Shown: positions 1 through 7,857 of the stretch, one piece after another
Layout of the letters: every line of letters begins with the position of its first letter
How positions within the stretch are numbered: position 1 is the first letter of the stretch
Assembly: GCA_017617065.1 (NCBI GenBank)
Contig: JAFZWP010000014.1
Span: 27,047-91,046 of the forward strand
From: Bacilli bacterium
GTDB taxonomy: Bacteria; Bacillota_I; Bacilli_A; ML615J-28; CAG-698
DNA: 64,000 nt
Reading direction: 5' to 3'
The notes under the pieces: model-generated
The model's database searches: none
Told to the model about the DNA's origin: nothing
The model's input: only the letters and a program-made list of their open reading frames with translations
Translations under genes and position numbers: made by a program

Positions 1-19
1 ACTCCCTACACAACAATAG

Positions 20-49
20 CATTATACTACAAACGCATTAAAAAATCAA
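20..49 (-). promoter_or_regulatory. Sigma-A-type promoter for a gene beyond the left edge
   Basis: On the minus strand TTGATT (44-49) and TATAAT (21-26) are separated by 17 bases. It lies beyond the terminator of the beta-glucan operon and points out of the window, so it probably starts the next transcription unit. Confidence 0.5.
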
Positions 50-59
50 TAATTATTTT

Positions 60-82
60 AAAAGCGAGCATAACGCTCGCTA
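60..82 (-). terminator. Terminator of the beta-glucan operon
   Basis: A 7-bp perfect stem (AGCGAGC at 63-69 with GCTCGCT at 75-81, 5-base loop) lies just past the stop of the phosphatase gene. On the minus strand it is followed by TTTTAAAATAATT. The T-tract is moderate, but the position fits the end of the operon. Confidence 0.65.
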
Positions 83-84
83 TT

Positions 85-780
85 TTATTTTAATATTTTA
101 TCTTTATATAAATGGGCTCCATCAGAATAACTAACAAGGCGTGGGATACATCTACCATCTTCTTCTTTAAATTCAATTAAAGAGATATGTGTTGTTCCCA
201 TTTGTTTATGATGAGCACTAAATAGATTATATGGAATATCAAGCACACTACTAAAAAATGCCATACCAAAGCCACTATGAGCTACAAATGCGATTCTTTT
301 ATCATTTGATTTTTCTACGATATATTCCTTTTTGCTTCTATCATGAATATATCCTAATTCTTTAAAGAATAAGTCCACTTCTCTATCAACTCTTTTTAGC
401 CCGTCTTTAAACTTATAACCTTTAAACATAGGGTGATCATACCAACTATCTCCAAGTTTAACTACTTCTGGGTCTAAAAACATCTTAACGATATCTGGAT
501 ACTCAAAGCACCAGTTGGCGTGTTCACCATTAAATGATAAACTCATATCTTCCCATACTTTATCTTCTCTAGCAAAATCAAGCTTGTTACATTTAAGCCC
601 AAGTAGTTTGCAAGCAGGAAGAGCAGTTTGGACTGCCCTATTGCAACTTGATGCATATATTTCTTCAATCCCTTCTTCAAACAATCTTTTACCTAAACTC
701 TTAGCTTGTTTTTTACCAAATTCAGTAATTGAATCTGGATTATATATAGGTTCCGCATGTCTAATGTAATATAGTAACAT
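85..780 (-). CDS. Histidine phosphatase family protein (phosphoglycerate mutase-like)
   Basis: A 231-residue protein of the histidine phosphatase superfamily. The N-terminus carries the signature RHAEP (residues 7-11), whose His is the phospho-accepting residue, and a second conserved block AHSGFGMAF lies near residue 170, as expected for the second catalytic His. No signal peptide is seen, so it is cytoplasmic. It is the last gene of the operon, starting 8 bases after the phosphorylase stop, and a terminator follows. The family covers sugar-phosphate phosphatases as well as mutases; because the upstream phosphorylase should release a sugar 1-phosphate, a role on a sugar phosphate is plausible but not shown by the sequence. 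Confidence 0.8.
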   Translation of the reverse strand: MLLYYIRHAEPIYNPDSITEFGKKQAKSLGKRLFEEGIEEIYASSCNRAVQTALPACKLLGLKCNKLDFAREDKVWEDMSLSFNGEHANWCFEYPDIVKMFLDPEVVKLGDSWYDHPMFKGYKFKDGLKRVDREVDLFFKELGYIHDRSKKEYIVEKSNDKRIAFVAHSGFGMAFFSSVLDIPYNLFSAHHKQMGTTHISLIEFKEEDGRCIPRLVSYSDGAHLYKDKILK

Positions 781-788
781 AATAACCT

Positions 789-3700
789 CTATTTTAAATA
801 AACATCAATTTGGCTAACTTTAGCATCGCGCACATTTTGCGCTAAAATTCCATCCACTTTATCATATAATTTTCCATCTATCATATAACTAATATGATTA
901 AATTTATATGAATCATCTAAATGATCAAAGTGGTAAGTAACATTAATCTTACTTAAAAACTTAGCAGATATTGTACTATCAGGTTTAATGAAATCTTTTG
1001 ATACAACTGGCTTTAAGTTTAATACTAATTTATTATTCTCCATAACAAATGGTTTAGATCCAAACATCATAATGTTCCAAATGCTTAATGCTTCCGCAGT
1101 AGATCCCGATAATCTCGCTACAAATCCTTCACCCCATACATCAGGATCAGGATTGTTGGATGTGGCAATAAAGCTAGAATTTTCATAAATACTTCTGCCA
1201 TATATAGATGGATCCATAAAGCAAGTGAAATTATGTTTTAATTCCCCAAAGAATTCTTCATATAAACCTGCTTTTAATAATCCAAGTAAATATTTATAAC
1301 TCATATGAAGGAAATTGGATTCTCTTTCTAACCAACCTTTTTGGAACGCTCTAATACGGCCAATTTCATATGGCTCTTTATCTAAATCAACACTAGTCTT
1401 ATACATATTTAGTAATTTATCGTATAAATCACTATCTTTAATTAGATTAAATTGTCTTACTAGTAAATCTTTATCTTTTATATATTTATATGATCTAGCT
1501 GGGCCTTCTAAAAATAGTGGCAATGGTTTTAAATTAAACCCATTTTCTTTAACTGTTGGTAATTTATAATTTCCAATTTTTCCAGTTAAGGTATAACTAC
1601 TAACTTCATATGATAAAAATGTAGGGATAATACCATCACCAATCTTAATAGCTTCATTTATTCCTTTGTCAAGAATAATACTTATTAAATCTAAAATAGA
1701 TTTAATATCTTTACTAGATAATATATCTAGTTTTGATACACCAAACCTAGTATTATCTCTAAATAATTCTACTTCATCTTGAACTTTATCCCATAAAGTA
1801 AATGAATCTAGATTGTTTTCATATAATTTTATAATCTTTTTAATTAAATTAATTTGCTCAATTGGTAGTTTTGCATCCTGATCTAGATGTTCTTTTAAAA
1901 ACTTAACTAGACGTGCAAGTTCAATAGTCTCGCTTACTCCAGATGCAAATATACCAGGTAGCCCGTTCATAGCATCATTCCAGCCAGGTTTATTAGCATC
2001 CATGCTAATACCAATTTGCATTGGATCAAGTAAACTAAACTTATTGATAGCTAAACTAAATAATTTAGAATATAAATTTGTATAAACTAATTCATCGCTT
2101 TCTTGATACTTTAACCAGTTAGTGCCCCATTCATTCATCTTGCACTTACCGATTTTTTCATAATCTTTATTTAGTAATGCTCCATATTGGCGAACAAGCC
2201 CATCTTCTCTTAAACAATACTTCTCACTTCTTGGTAAAACGCTAACTGGTGAATCATAAAATCTATATGTATTATCTAAGAATAGATAATCATTAATCTT
2301 ATCTGGTTCAATTGCTTCCACATTCTCAACTAAATCTAAGATGTAAGTCCAGTGATCTATCCAATAGCCTTCTCCAAATTCCGCTTTAATATCACTAATT
2401 GCTTCATTAAAGATAATCTTGAAGATATCTTCATCTGAAAGTTTTGTTTTAATTTGTTCTCTTTCAATTAAATTAGCAATACTTCCAGGTGTAAATTCAC
2501 CTTCTAAATGGCTAGCAAGTATTTCTACTTTTTCATTAGTAATTTGACTAGCTAGGGCGCTAGCTTTTGTTTTATCTTTTAGTTTAAAAGACAAGCCGCT
2601 TACTCCAAGTGGATTATATCCATCAATTTGGATAAGTTCAGAAAACATCTTAGCATTAAATATACCTACACCAGGGTGGAATAAGTTATCACTTCTACGG
2701 TTTTGGCAAACATCTCTAAAGTTGCCATTACCTTGTGAATAAAATTCTGGAGCAATTGAATAGAAATTATATTCTCTTTCCATATCTCCATGACGTCTAG
2801 AATATAAATGATATACAAAATGATTAGACTTTGTATCAATAAAGTAAGGAATTCCTCCTCTTAATACATTATCTAAATAATTTTGTTTCATATAATTATC
2901 AAATAATTCTAGATTTGTACTAGACTCAATATCATTAGTTATAGACTCTATTACTTCCCTTGCTTCATTTTCTTTTAGATCAAAATAAGAAGCTTCACTA
3001 AACTTATCAAGTTTATTTAAAATAAAGTCTTCATCTTCTGTGTAGCCAATAATGGTATTAATTTGAATAGATTCACCTTGTTTTAAAGATTTATTAGCTA
3101 AGCTAAATCCACCACTTACTTTATCAGCAGCAACTTGTTTCTTTTCATTTAAAGCATCATATGCATTATCAATAAAATTAATTGGTAACATTAATGAAGT
3201 ATCATAACCAAATAATACATTCATATCATAAATTGTTTTAGTAAGCTTTCCATCTACAAAAGATACATAATAATTACCATGCTTACTAGTCTTTACTTCT
3301 ACATTATCGCCTGGAATTGATGTTTCATAATAAAAACCAATCTTTTCTTTTAATACTCTTACATCCATCCAACTCTTAAGTAAATTTGATTGATGTTTAA
3401 GCATCCATTCATTAGCATCAGTTGGAAGTAATTGCGTAATTCCATCAGCTACTAAAAAGTTAGCATCAGCACCTAAATTAGTAATTTTAACTCTACGCAC
3501 AAGGCCTGCTATATTTTCATTTGGTAAAACGAAATACTTTACATTAATCTTATAGTTAGCATCATTATTGATTTCTTCAATTTCGACGCTATCTGGATAA
3601 ATTAGCATTTGTTTTTTGGTATTAGATCCCACTTTAAAAGCTTCATAAAATTTATTATCTACTTTTATAAATGTTCTAAATCCCATCTTATCTACGATTC

Positions 3701-3899
3701 TATAAGCAGTATTAGCCGGATAGAATTCTAAGATGCCACCATTTTTATCTCTTAAGCCAAATGATGTAATAAGCTGGCTCCTATTGGTATAATGGCACCA
3801 CAAAGGTATACCTCGTCTACCAGCAATACCCGGTAAAAATGAAGCAAATGGTTTTGTTTTATCGTAATCTTTAATTATAAATGCATTATTTTTCATCAT
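789..3899 (-). CDS. Beta-glucoside/beta-1,3-oligoglucan phosphorylase, GH94-GH149-GH161 type
   Basis: A 1036-residue protein with the layout of clan GH-Q phosphorylases: an N-terminal beta-sandwich, a linker and an (alpha/alpha)6 catalytic barrel. Visible blocks are GNGNFRDVCQNRRSD (near residues 389-403) and KPGWNDAMNGLPG (Asp near 641, position of the general acid). Such enzymes split a beta-glucosidic bond with phosphate and give alpha-glucose 1-phosphate. Length is well above cellobiose phosphorylase (about 800) and closer to the beta-1,3-oligoglucan phosphorylases of GH149 and GH161. No signal peptide: cytoplasmic. It overlaps the GH30 gene by 14 bases, indicating translational coupling. 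Substrate beta-1,3 is inferred from the two GH16 genes in the operon; the exact family cannot be settled by eye. Confidence 0.78.
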   Translation of the reverse strand: MMKNNAFIIKDYDKTKPFASFLPGIAGRRGIPLWCHYTNRSQLITSFGLRDKNGGILEFYPANTAYRIVDKMGFRTFIKVDNKFYEAFKVGSNTKKQMLIYPDSVEIEEINNDANYKINVKYFVLPNENIAGLVRRVKITNLGADANFLVADGITQLLPTDANEWMLKHQSNLLKSWMDVRVLKEKIGFYYETSIPGDNVEVKTSKHGNYYVSFVDGKLTKTIYDMNVLFGYDTSLMLPINFIDNAYDALNEKKQVAADKVSGGFSLANKSLKQGESIQINTIIGYTEDEDFILNKLDKFSEASYFDLKENEAREVIESITNDIESSTNLELFDNYMKQNYLDNVLRGGIPYFIDTKSNHFVYHLYSRRHGDMEREYNFYSIAPEFYSQGNGNFRDVCQNRRSDNLFHPGVGIFNAKMFSELIQIDGYNPLGVSGLSFKLKDKTKASALASQITNEKVEILASHLEGEFTPGSIANLIEREQIKTKLSDEDIFKIIFNEAISDIKAEFGEGYWIDHWTYILDLVENVEAIEPDKINDYLFLDNTYRFYDSPVSVLPRSEKYCLREDGLVRQYGALLNKDYEKIGKCKMNEWGTNWLKYQESDELVYTNLYSKLFSLAINKFSLLDPMQIGISMDANKPGWNDAMNGLPGIFASGVSETIELARLVKFLKEHLDQDAKLPIEQINLIKKIIKLYENNLDSFTLWDKVQDEVELFRDNTRFGVSKLDILSSKDIKSILDLISIILDKGINEAIKIGDGIIPTFLSYEVSSYTLTGKIGNYKLPTVKENGFNLKPLPLFLEGPARSYKYIKDKDLLVRQFNLIKDSDLYDKLLNMYKTSVDLDKEPYEIGRIRAFQKGWLERESNFLHMSYKYLLGLLKAGLYEEFFGELKHNFTCFMDPSIYGRSIYENSSFIATSNNPDPDVWGEGFVARLSGSTAEALSIWNIMMFGSKPFVMENNKLVLNLKPVVSKDFIKPDSTISAKFLSKINVTYHFDHLDDSYKFNHISYMIDGKLYDKVDGILAQNVRDAKVSQIDVYLK

Positions 3900-5157
3900 T
3901 CTTCTTCCTTACAAATGTAGTGATTGACCTAGGCATAATAATATAGTTTTCACCTAAATCTAAGACTAATTCTTTTTCTGTTTGATTTAACACAACAATT
4001 ATTACTTCATCTTTATCCATAAAAGCGGTATAGAATAAATCATTATTATCTATTTTAATATCAACTCTTACCATTCCTGGCTTAATAAAGTGTGATAAAT
4101 GTTTAATTCCATAATATGAATATTGTTTAACATATTTATCATGATCAAGAATCATAATTGGGGCATCACAAAAGTTATTTACCCAGTTGGGTCCACCTTG
4201 TTCATCTAAAAACAAGTTCCAATCAATATATGCTTCTAGATAGTTTTGCATATTACCAATGATATTACGAGCATATCTTTCTAATCCTTCATAATATTCA
4301 AAGTGAGATCCGAATTCAAAACATGATTCGGTATGAAGAATATGTTTATTTGGATATAAATCATGTATTATTTTTAAATTATTAAATTCTTCATGATCAT
4401 ACCAATGAATTGCTCCCCCATATATAATATTATCTTTATCTTCCTCATAAATTGGGGTTAATCTTTCAACCATAATATCGCGGTTATGATCCCAAACTAG
4501 TATTTTAATATCTAAACTAGTCTCTTTTAGTTTTTTATAAAGAATCTTAGCAAGCCTAAATTCTTCTTCTGGCGTATAAATGCATGAATCCCAAGTTTGG
4601 GTAGCAGCTGGTTCGTTTTGAATTGTTAAGTATTTTACATTTAATCCTAAATCATTAACTAAATGACATAAAAAACTAATATAGTAGTCGGCATATTCTT
4701 CATAATATTCATCAAGTAACCTACCACCATAATTTCTTTTTTTATTATCTTTCATATAAGCAGGTGGTGACCAAGGTGATACTAAAAAGATGATATCTTT
4801 ATTTATTAATTTATATGTATCTACAAAATATTTATCTAGTCTTTCATAATCTAGTTTACCACTTTCTAGATAGTCAAATGGTCCTAAACTAAAATCACTA
4901 CTAGCCATCGGAATACGACCCATATTATAATTTAGGCCATTTTCACTAAAATAATCATTCATAGCTTCAATTCTTTTATTTATATCTAGTTTTAATAGAT
5001 TAAAGCAAGCAGCTTCGGTAAATGCGCCACCAAAACCAAGCCATGTTTGGTATGTTTTAGTTAAATCAAGTTTTACTTTTAAGCCTTTTTTGCTAGTTTT
5101 TAAATTAGTTTCATTAAATAAATTATGTTTGTATTTATCAGTTACATAAGTTTTCAT
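3886..5157 (-). CDS. GH30 family beta-glycosidase, cytoplasmic
   Basis: A 423-residue GH30 enzyme. The general acid/base Glu is in QNEP (E near 182) and the nucleophile Glu in HTES (E near 277), the expected spacing on a TIM barrel; the last 60 residues form the beta side domain typical of the family. No signal peptide is present, so it acts in the cytoplasm on imported oligosaccharides. GH30 includes beta-glucosidases and beta-1,6-glucanases; in an operon with GH16 enzymes a role in removing beta-1,6 branches from laminarin-type oligosaccharides is attractive, but inferred. Start chosen from a Shine-Dalgarno GAGG 8 bases upstream. It starts 3 bases after the GH16 stop. Confidence 0.85.
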   Translation of the reverse strand: MKTYVTDKYKHNLFNETNLKTSKKGLKVKLDLTKTYQTWLGFGGAFTEAACFNLLKLDINKRIEAMNDYFSENGLNYNMGRIPMASSDFSLGPFDYLESGKLDYERLDKYFVDTYKLINKDIIFLVSPWSPPAYMKDNKKRNYGGRLLDEYYEEYADYYISFLCHLVNDLGLNVKYLTIQNEPAATQTWDSCIYTPEEEFRLAKILYKKLKETSLDIKILVWDHNRDIMVERLTPIYEEDKDNIIYGGAIHWYDHEEFNNLKIIHDLYPNKHILHTESCFEFGSHFEYYEGLERYARNIIGNMQNYLEAYIDWNLFLDEQGGPNWVNNFCDAPIMILDHDKYVKQYSYYGIKHLSHFIKPGMVRVDIKIDNNDLFYTAFMDKDEVIIVVLNQTEKELVLDLGENYIIMPRSITTFVRKKNDEK

Positions 5158-5160
5158 AAT

Positions 5161-5871
5161 TTAATCCTCTATAGTTTCGATTTTTAAATACTTAACAATA
5201 AATTCATCTTGAATAAAATTAGCATCTACTGCCCCAGGGAAATATCCACCAACTGCCATATTCATAATTAGGAAATAATTTTGATCGTAAGGCCAGCTAT
5301 TATAATCATCTTCTGCACTTTTTTTAAACAACTCATAATGAACATTATCGATATCTATGCTGAAGCCATCTTTAGTCCAATAATAAACAAATTCATGAAA
5401 TTCATTATCATTTATATCAATTACTTTGGTGCGGTGATTGTTTAATAAATGATTATAAGTTTTACAGTGCAAGCTAGTATGGATTTTTCCTGGCACCCTG
5501 CCAATAAATTCCATAATATCAATCTCCCCACATTCTGGCCAGTTATGGCGAGCTTTTATATCTTCGCTTAAAAGCCATATAGCTGGCCAGGTTCCTTTTA
5601 GTTTTGGGAGTTTAATTTTGAAGCTAACTTTTCCATATTTAAATAATTTCTTAAGACTTATACGGGCTGATGTATAGCATCTACCCATATATTCTTCTTT
5701 TTTGGCTACTATATGCAAACCATCTTTATCGATAAATAAATTATCTAATCTATCAGTATAATATTGTTCTTCGGCGTTACCAAACCCGTGGCCCGCTACC
5801 ACATAGCTCCAGTTAGATGCGTCTACTTTATTTAAATGATAGTTAGTATAGTCTTCAAAAAAGATAATCAT
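5161..5871 (-). CDS. GH16 beta-glucanase (laminarinase-like), cytoplasmic
   Basis: A GH16 enzyme of 236 residues. The catalytic signature is GEIDIMEF with the Glu-x-Asp-x-x-Glu triad near 116, 118 and 121; the early block AGHGFGNAEEQYYT is typical of laminarinase-like GH16. I start it at the internal ATG at 5871 because AGGAG lies 7 bases upstream; the longer frame to 5901 would run inside the permease gene. It has no signal peptide and is a single domain, unlike the lipoprotein GH16 that opens the operon (21438-23015). The two GH16 proteins therefore seem divided between outside and inside. An intracellular endoglucanase implies that long oligosaccharides are imported. Confidence 0.9.
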   Translation of the reverse strand: MIIFFEDYTNYHLNKVDASNWSYVVAGHGFGNAEEQYYTDRLDNLFIDKDGLHIVAKKEEYMGRCYTSARISLKKLFKYGKVSFKIKLPKLKGTWPAIWLLSEDIKARHNWPECGEIDIMEFIGRVPGKIHTSLHCKTYNHLLNNHRTKVIDINDNEFHEFVYYWTKDGFSIDIDNVHYELFKKSAEDDYNSWPYDQNYFLIMNMAVGGYFPGAVDANFIQDEFIVKYLKIETIED

Positions 5872-5872
5872 T

Positions 5873-6904
5873 TTATTCTCCTGCGATACCGCTCTTTTCA
5901 ATTCCTTCTACGAAGAATCTTTGTAATACGAAATAATTAATTAATAATGGTAATATTGATAAGAATACAGCTGCCATCTTTACACCTTGGAACAAAATTA
6001 TCTCCCTCTCGCCTCTATCAAGTAAACTATTTTGATAATTTTGTAAGGCAATAGGTAGAGTTATCCAACGCGGAGCCTCTTGTCCTGCTTTTACGATATT
6101 TAGATACATTGAAGCTGTATCTGAATCATTCCAATACCATACAAAGCTAAATAGTAACACTGTAATAATTGAAGGGATTACTAAAGGAAGGGCAATTCTA
6201 AAGAATATTTGGAGGTTATTTGCTCCATCAATTCTAGCTGATTCTTCTAGTTGAACAGGTAGACGGCGGAATGTAGAGTAAAGGATCATGAAATACAAAG
6301 CAAAACATAAACCTTGACCTAAAGATGCTGGTAAAATGTAGGTTAAAATACTTCCAAGTAATTTTAATTTTGCATACCATGCGTACCTTGGAATACTAAT
6401 TAAAGCAGTTGGCACAATATAAGTAATAATCATTATGGCAAACCATAATTTCTTAAGTGGGAAATTAAATCTTGCAAAGCCATATGCGGTTAAGCAACCA
6501 ATTATTACATTTAAAAGTGTAGGTAACATCGCTACAATTATCGACTTATATAATGCTTTAAAATAACCAAGTGCTTTAAATGCCTCCACATAATTCTTAA
6601 AGTATAAACTTGAAGGAAGTAGGCCACTAGCAGAATCTGCTAAATCCATTTGTGGTTTTAAACTAGTAAGTAACATAAATATCATTGGATATAAGAATAT
6701 GAAACTTACAATTACCAAGAAGATATAAATAAATATCTTATAAAGTAAGCCATCAGTCATATTCATACCTAGCATTACTTTTTTAACTTTCTTCTTGTTT
6801 ATCTTAAAAGGTTTACCGTGTAACTTTATAATTAGTGGATTAGGAGTAAATAAGATAATAGCGATTGCTACTAATAAAGCAATTATTATTATAAATAGCC
6901 ACAT
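5873..6904 (-). CDS. Carbohydrate ABC transporter permease, MalG/UgpE-like
   Basis: A 343-residue inner membrane permease of the CUT1 class. The cytoplasmic EAA loop that contacts the ATPase is visible as EESARIDGANNLQIFF followed by RIALPLVIP (near 225-250). An extra N-terminal membrane segment (residues 1-22) and a basic stretch precede the usual six segments, an extension also found in the other pair of permeases in this operon. It starts 2 bases after the MalF-like gene and is second of that pair. No ATPase gene occurs in the operon, so a shared MsmK/UgpC-type ATPase encoded elsewhere must power it. Confidence 0.92.
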   Translation of the reverse strand: MWLFIIIIALLVAIAIILFTPNPLIIKLHGKPFKINKKKVKKVMLGMNMTDGLLYKIFIYIFLVIVSFIFLYPMIFMLLTSLKPQMDLADSASGLLPSSLYFKNYVEAFKALGYFKALYKSIIVAMLPTLLNVIIGCLTAYGFARFNFPLKKLWFAIMIITYIVPTALISIPRYAWYAKLKLLGSILTYILPASLGQGLCFALYFMILYSTFRRLPVQLEESARIDGANNLQIFFRIALPLVIPSIITVLLFSFVWYWNDSDTASMYLNIVKAGQEAPRWITLPIALQNYQNSLLDRGEREIILFQGVKMAAVFLSILPLLINYFVLQRFFVEGIEKSGIAGE

Positions 6905-6906
6905 GA

Positions 6907-7857
6907 TTATTTTCCTCCTTTCTTAATTCTTGGCTTTTTAGGCACTGTAATTAGAGCATAAAAGCCAATATGAAGGAGGATTACTCCTAAATATATAATT
7001 CCAAGACAACAAGCATAACCATATCCTCTGCCGGTTGCACTTGTATACTGCGTTGCAATATACTGAGCAATTGACATTGTGGATGTTGATTCGCTTGATG
7101 CTGCTTCTTGGATTAATGAAGAATTTGATAAAGTTACTATCATGTAAACAGCATTTACTAAGATAAATGATGACATCGATGGAAGCGTAATTTTCCAAAA
7201 TGTTTGCCAACTACTAGCTCCATCAATGCTAGCCGCTTCATATATTTGTTTATTTAATCTTTGTAATCCTGCTAAAAAGATTAGGATAGGTATACCTGTA
7301 TACCATAATACTAAGATTAATTTATCAAATAAAATGGTTATAACTTTACCTAAAAATGCTGGCAGTACTTCTACAATATACCCACCAATATTATCACTAA
7401 CTACCGATATCGTAGTTGATCCTTGGGCCATTAGTTCACTTACAACTGGACCCGATATAATAATTGCTGGTAAAAAGTATATTACTCTCCATACTCCTCT
7501 AAGTTTAATCTTTTGATTTAAAATCATCGATATTAATAAAGCAAAAGTAAGTGAGAATGGTACTTGAATAACAATTTCTAGCAAATATTCACGTAGCATT
7601 GTAGGGAACTTTGTATCGGTTGCGAATGCATATTTAAAGTTATCAAACCAAGTAAATGTAGCTACAATTGAATTACCTTTAAATAAAGCTTCACAAAAAC
7701 TATAATAAAATGCTTGAATAATTGGCCATAGGGTAAAAATGCATACCCCAATTACCCAAGGCAGAATGAATAAATACCCACTTATCCATTCACGCTTTTT
7801 ATTATCAATTCTAATCATTTTTTTACGAGGTAGAGTAGTATTATCTTTATTATTCAT
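6907..7857 (-). CDS. Carbohydrate ABC transporter permease, MalF/UgpA-like
   Basis: A CUT1-class permease of 316 residues, with six predicted membrane segments and the EAA loop YEAASIDGASSWQTFW near residue 215. I place the start at 7857 because GGGAGG stands 5 bases before that ATG; the longer frame to 7878 lies inside the upstream gene. The start codon overlaps the upstream stop by 8 bases, so translation is probably coupled. It pairs with the MalG-like permease at 5873-6904. A second, separate pair is at 12314-14216, which is unusual for one operon. Confidence 0.92.
   Translation of the reverse strand: MNNKDNTTLPRKKMIRIDNKKREWISGYLFILPWVIGVCIFTLWPIIQAFYYSFCEALFKGNSIVATFTWFDNFKYAFATDTKFPTMLREYLLEIVIQVPFSLTFALLISMILNQKIKLRGVWRVIYFLPAIIISGPVVSELMAQGSTTISVVSDNIGGYIVEVLPAFLGKVITILFDKLILVLWYTGIPILIFLAGLQRLNKQIYEAASIDGASSWQTFWKITLPSMSSFILVNAVYMIVTLSNSSLIQEAASSESTSTMSIAQYIATQYTSATGRGYGYACCLGIIYLGVILLHIGFYALITVPKKPRIKKGGK

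Noticed and set aside
6938..7210. Alternative minus-strand frame of 90 codons inside the MalF-like permease
   Set aside because: It is a shifted reading of a clear permease gene with an intact EAA loop.
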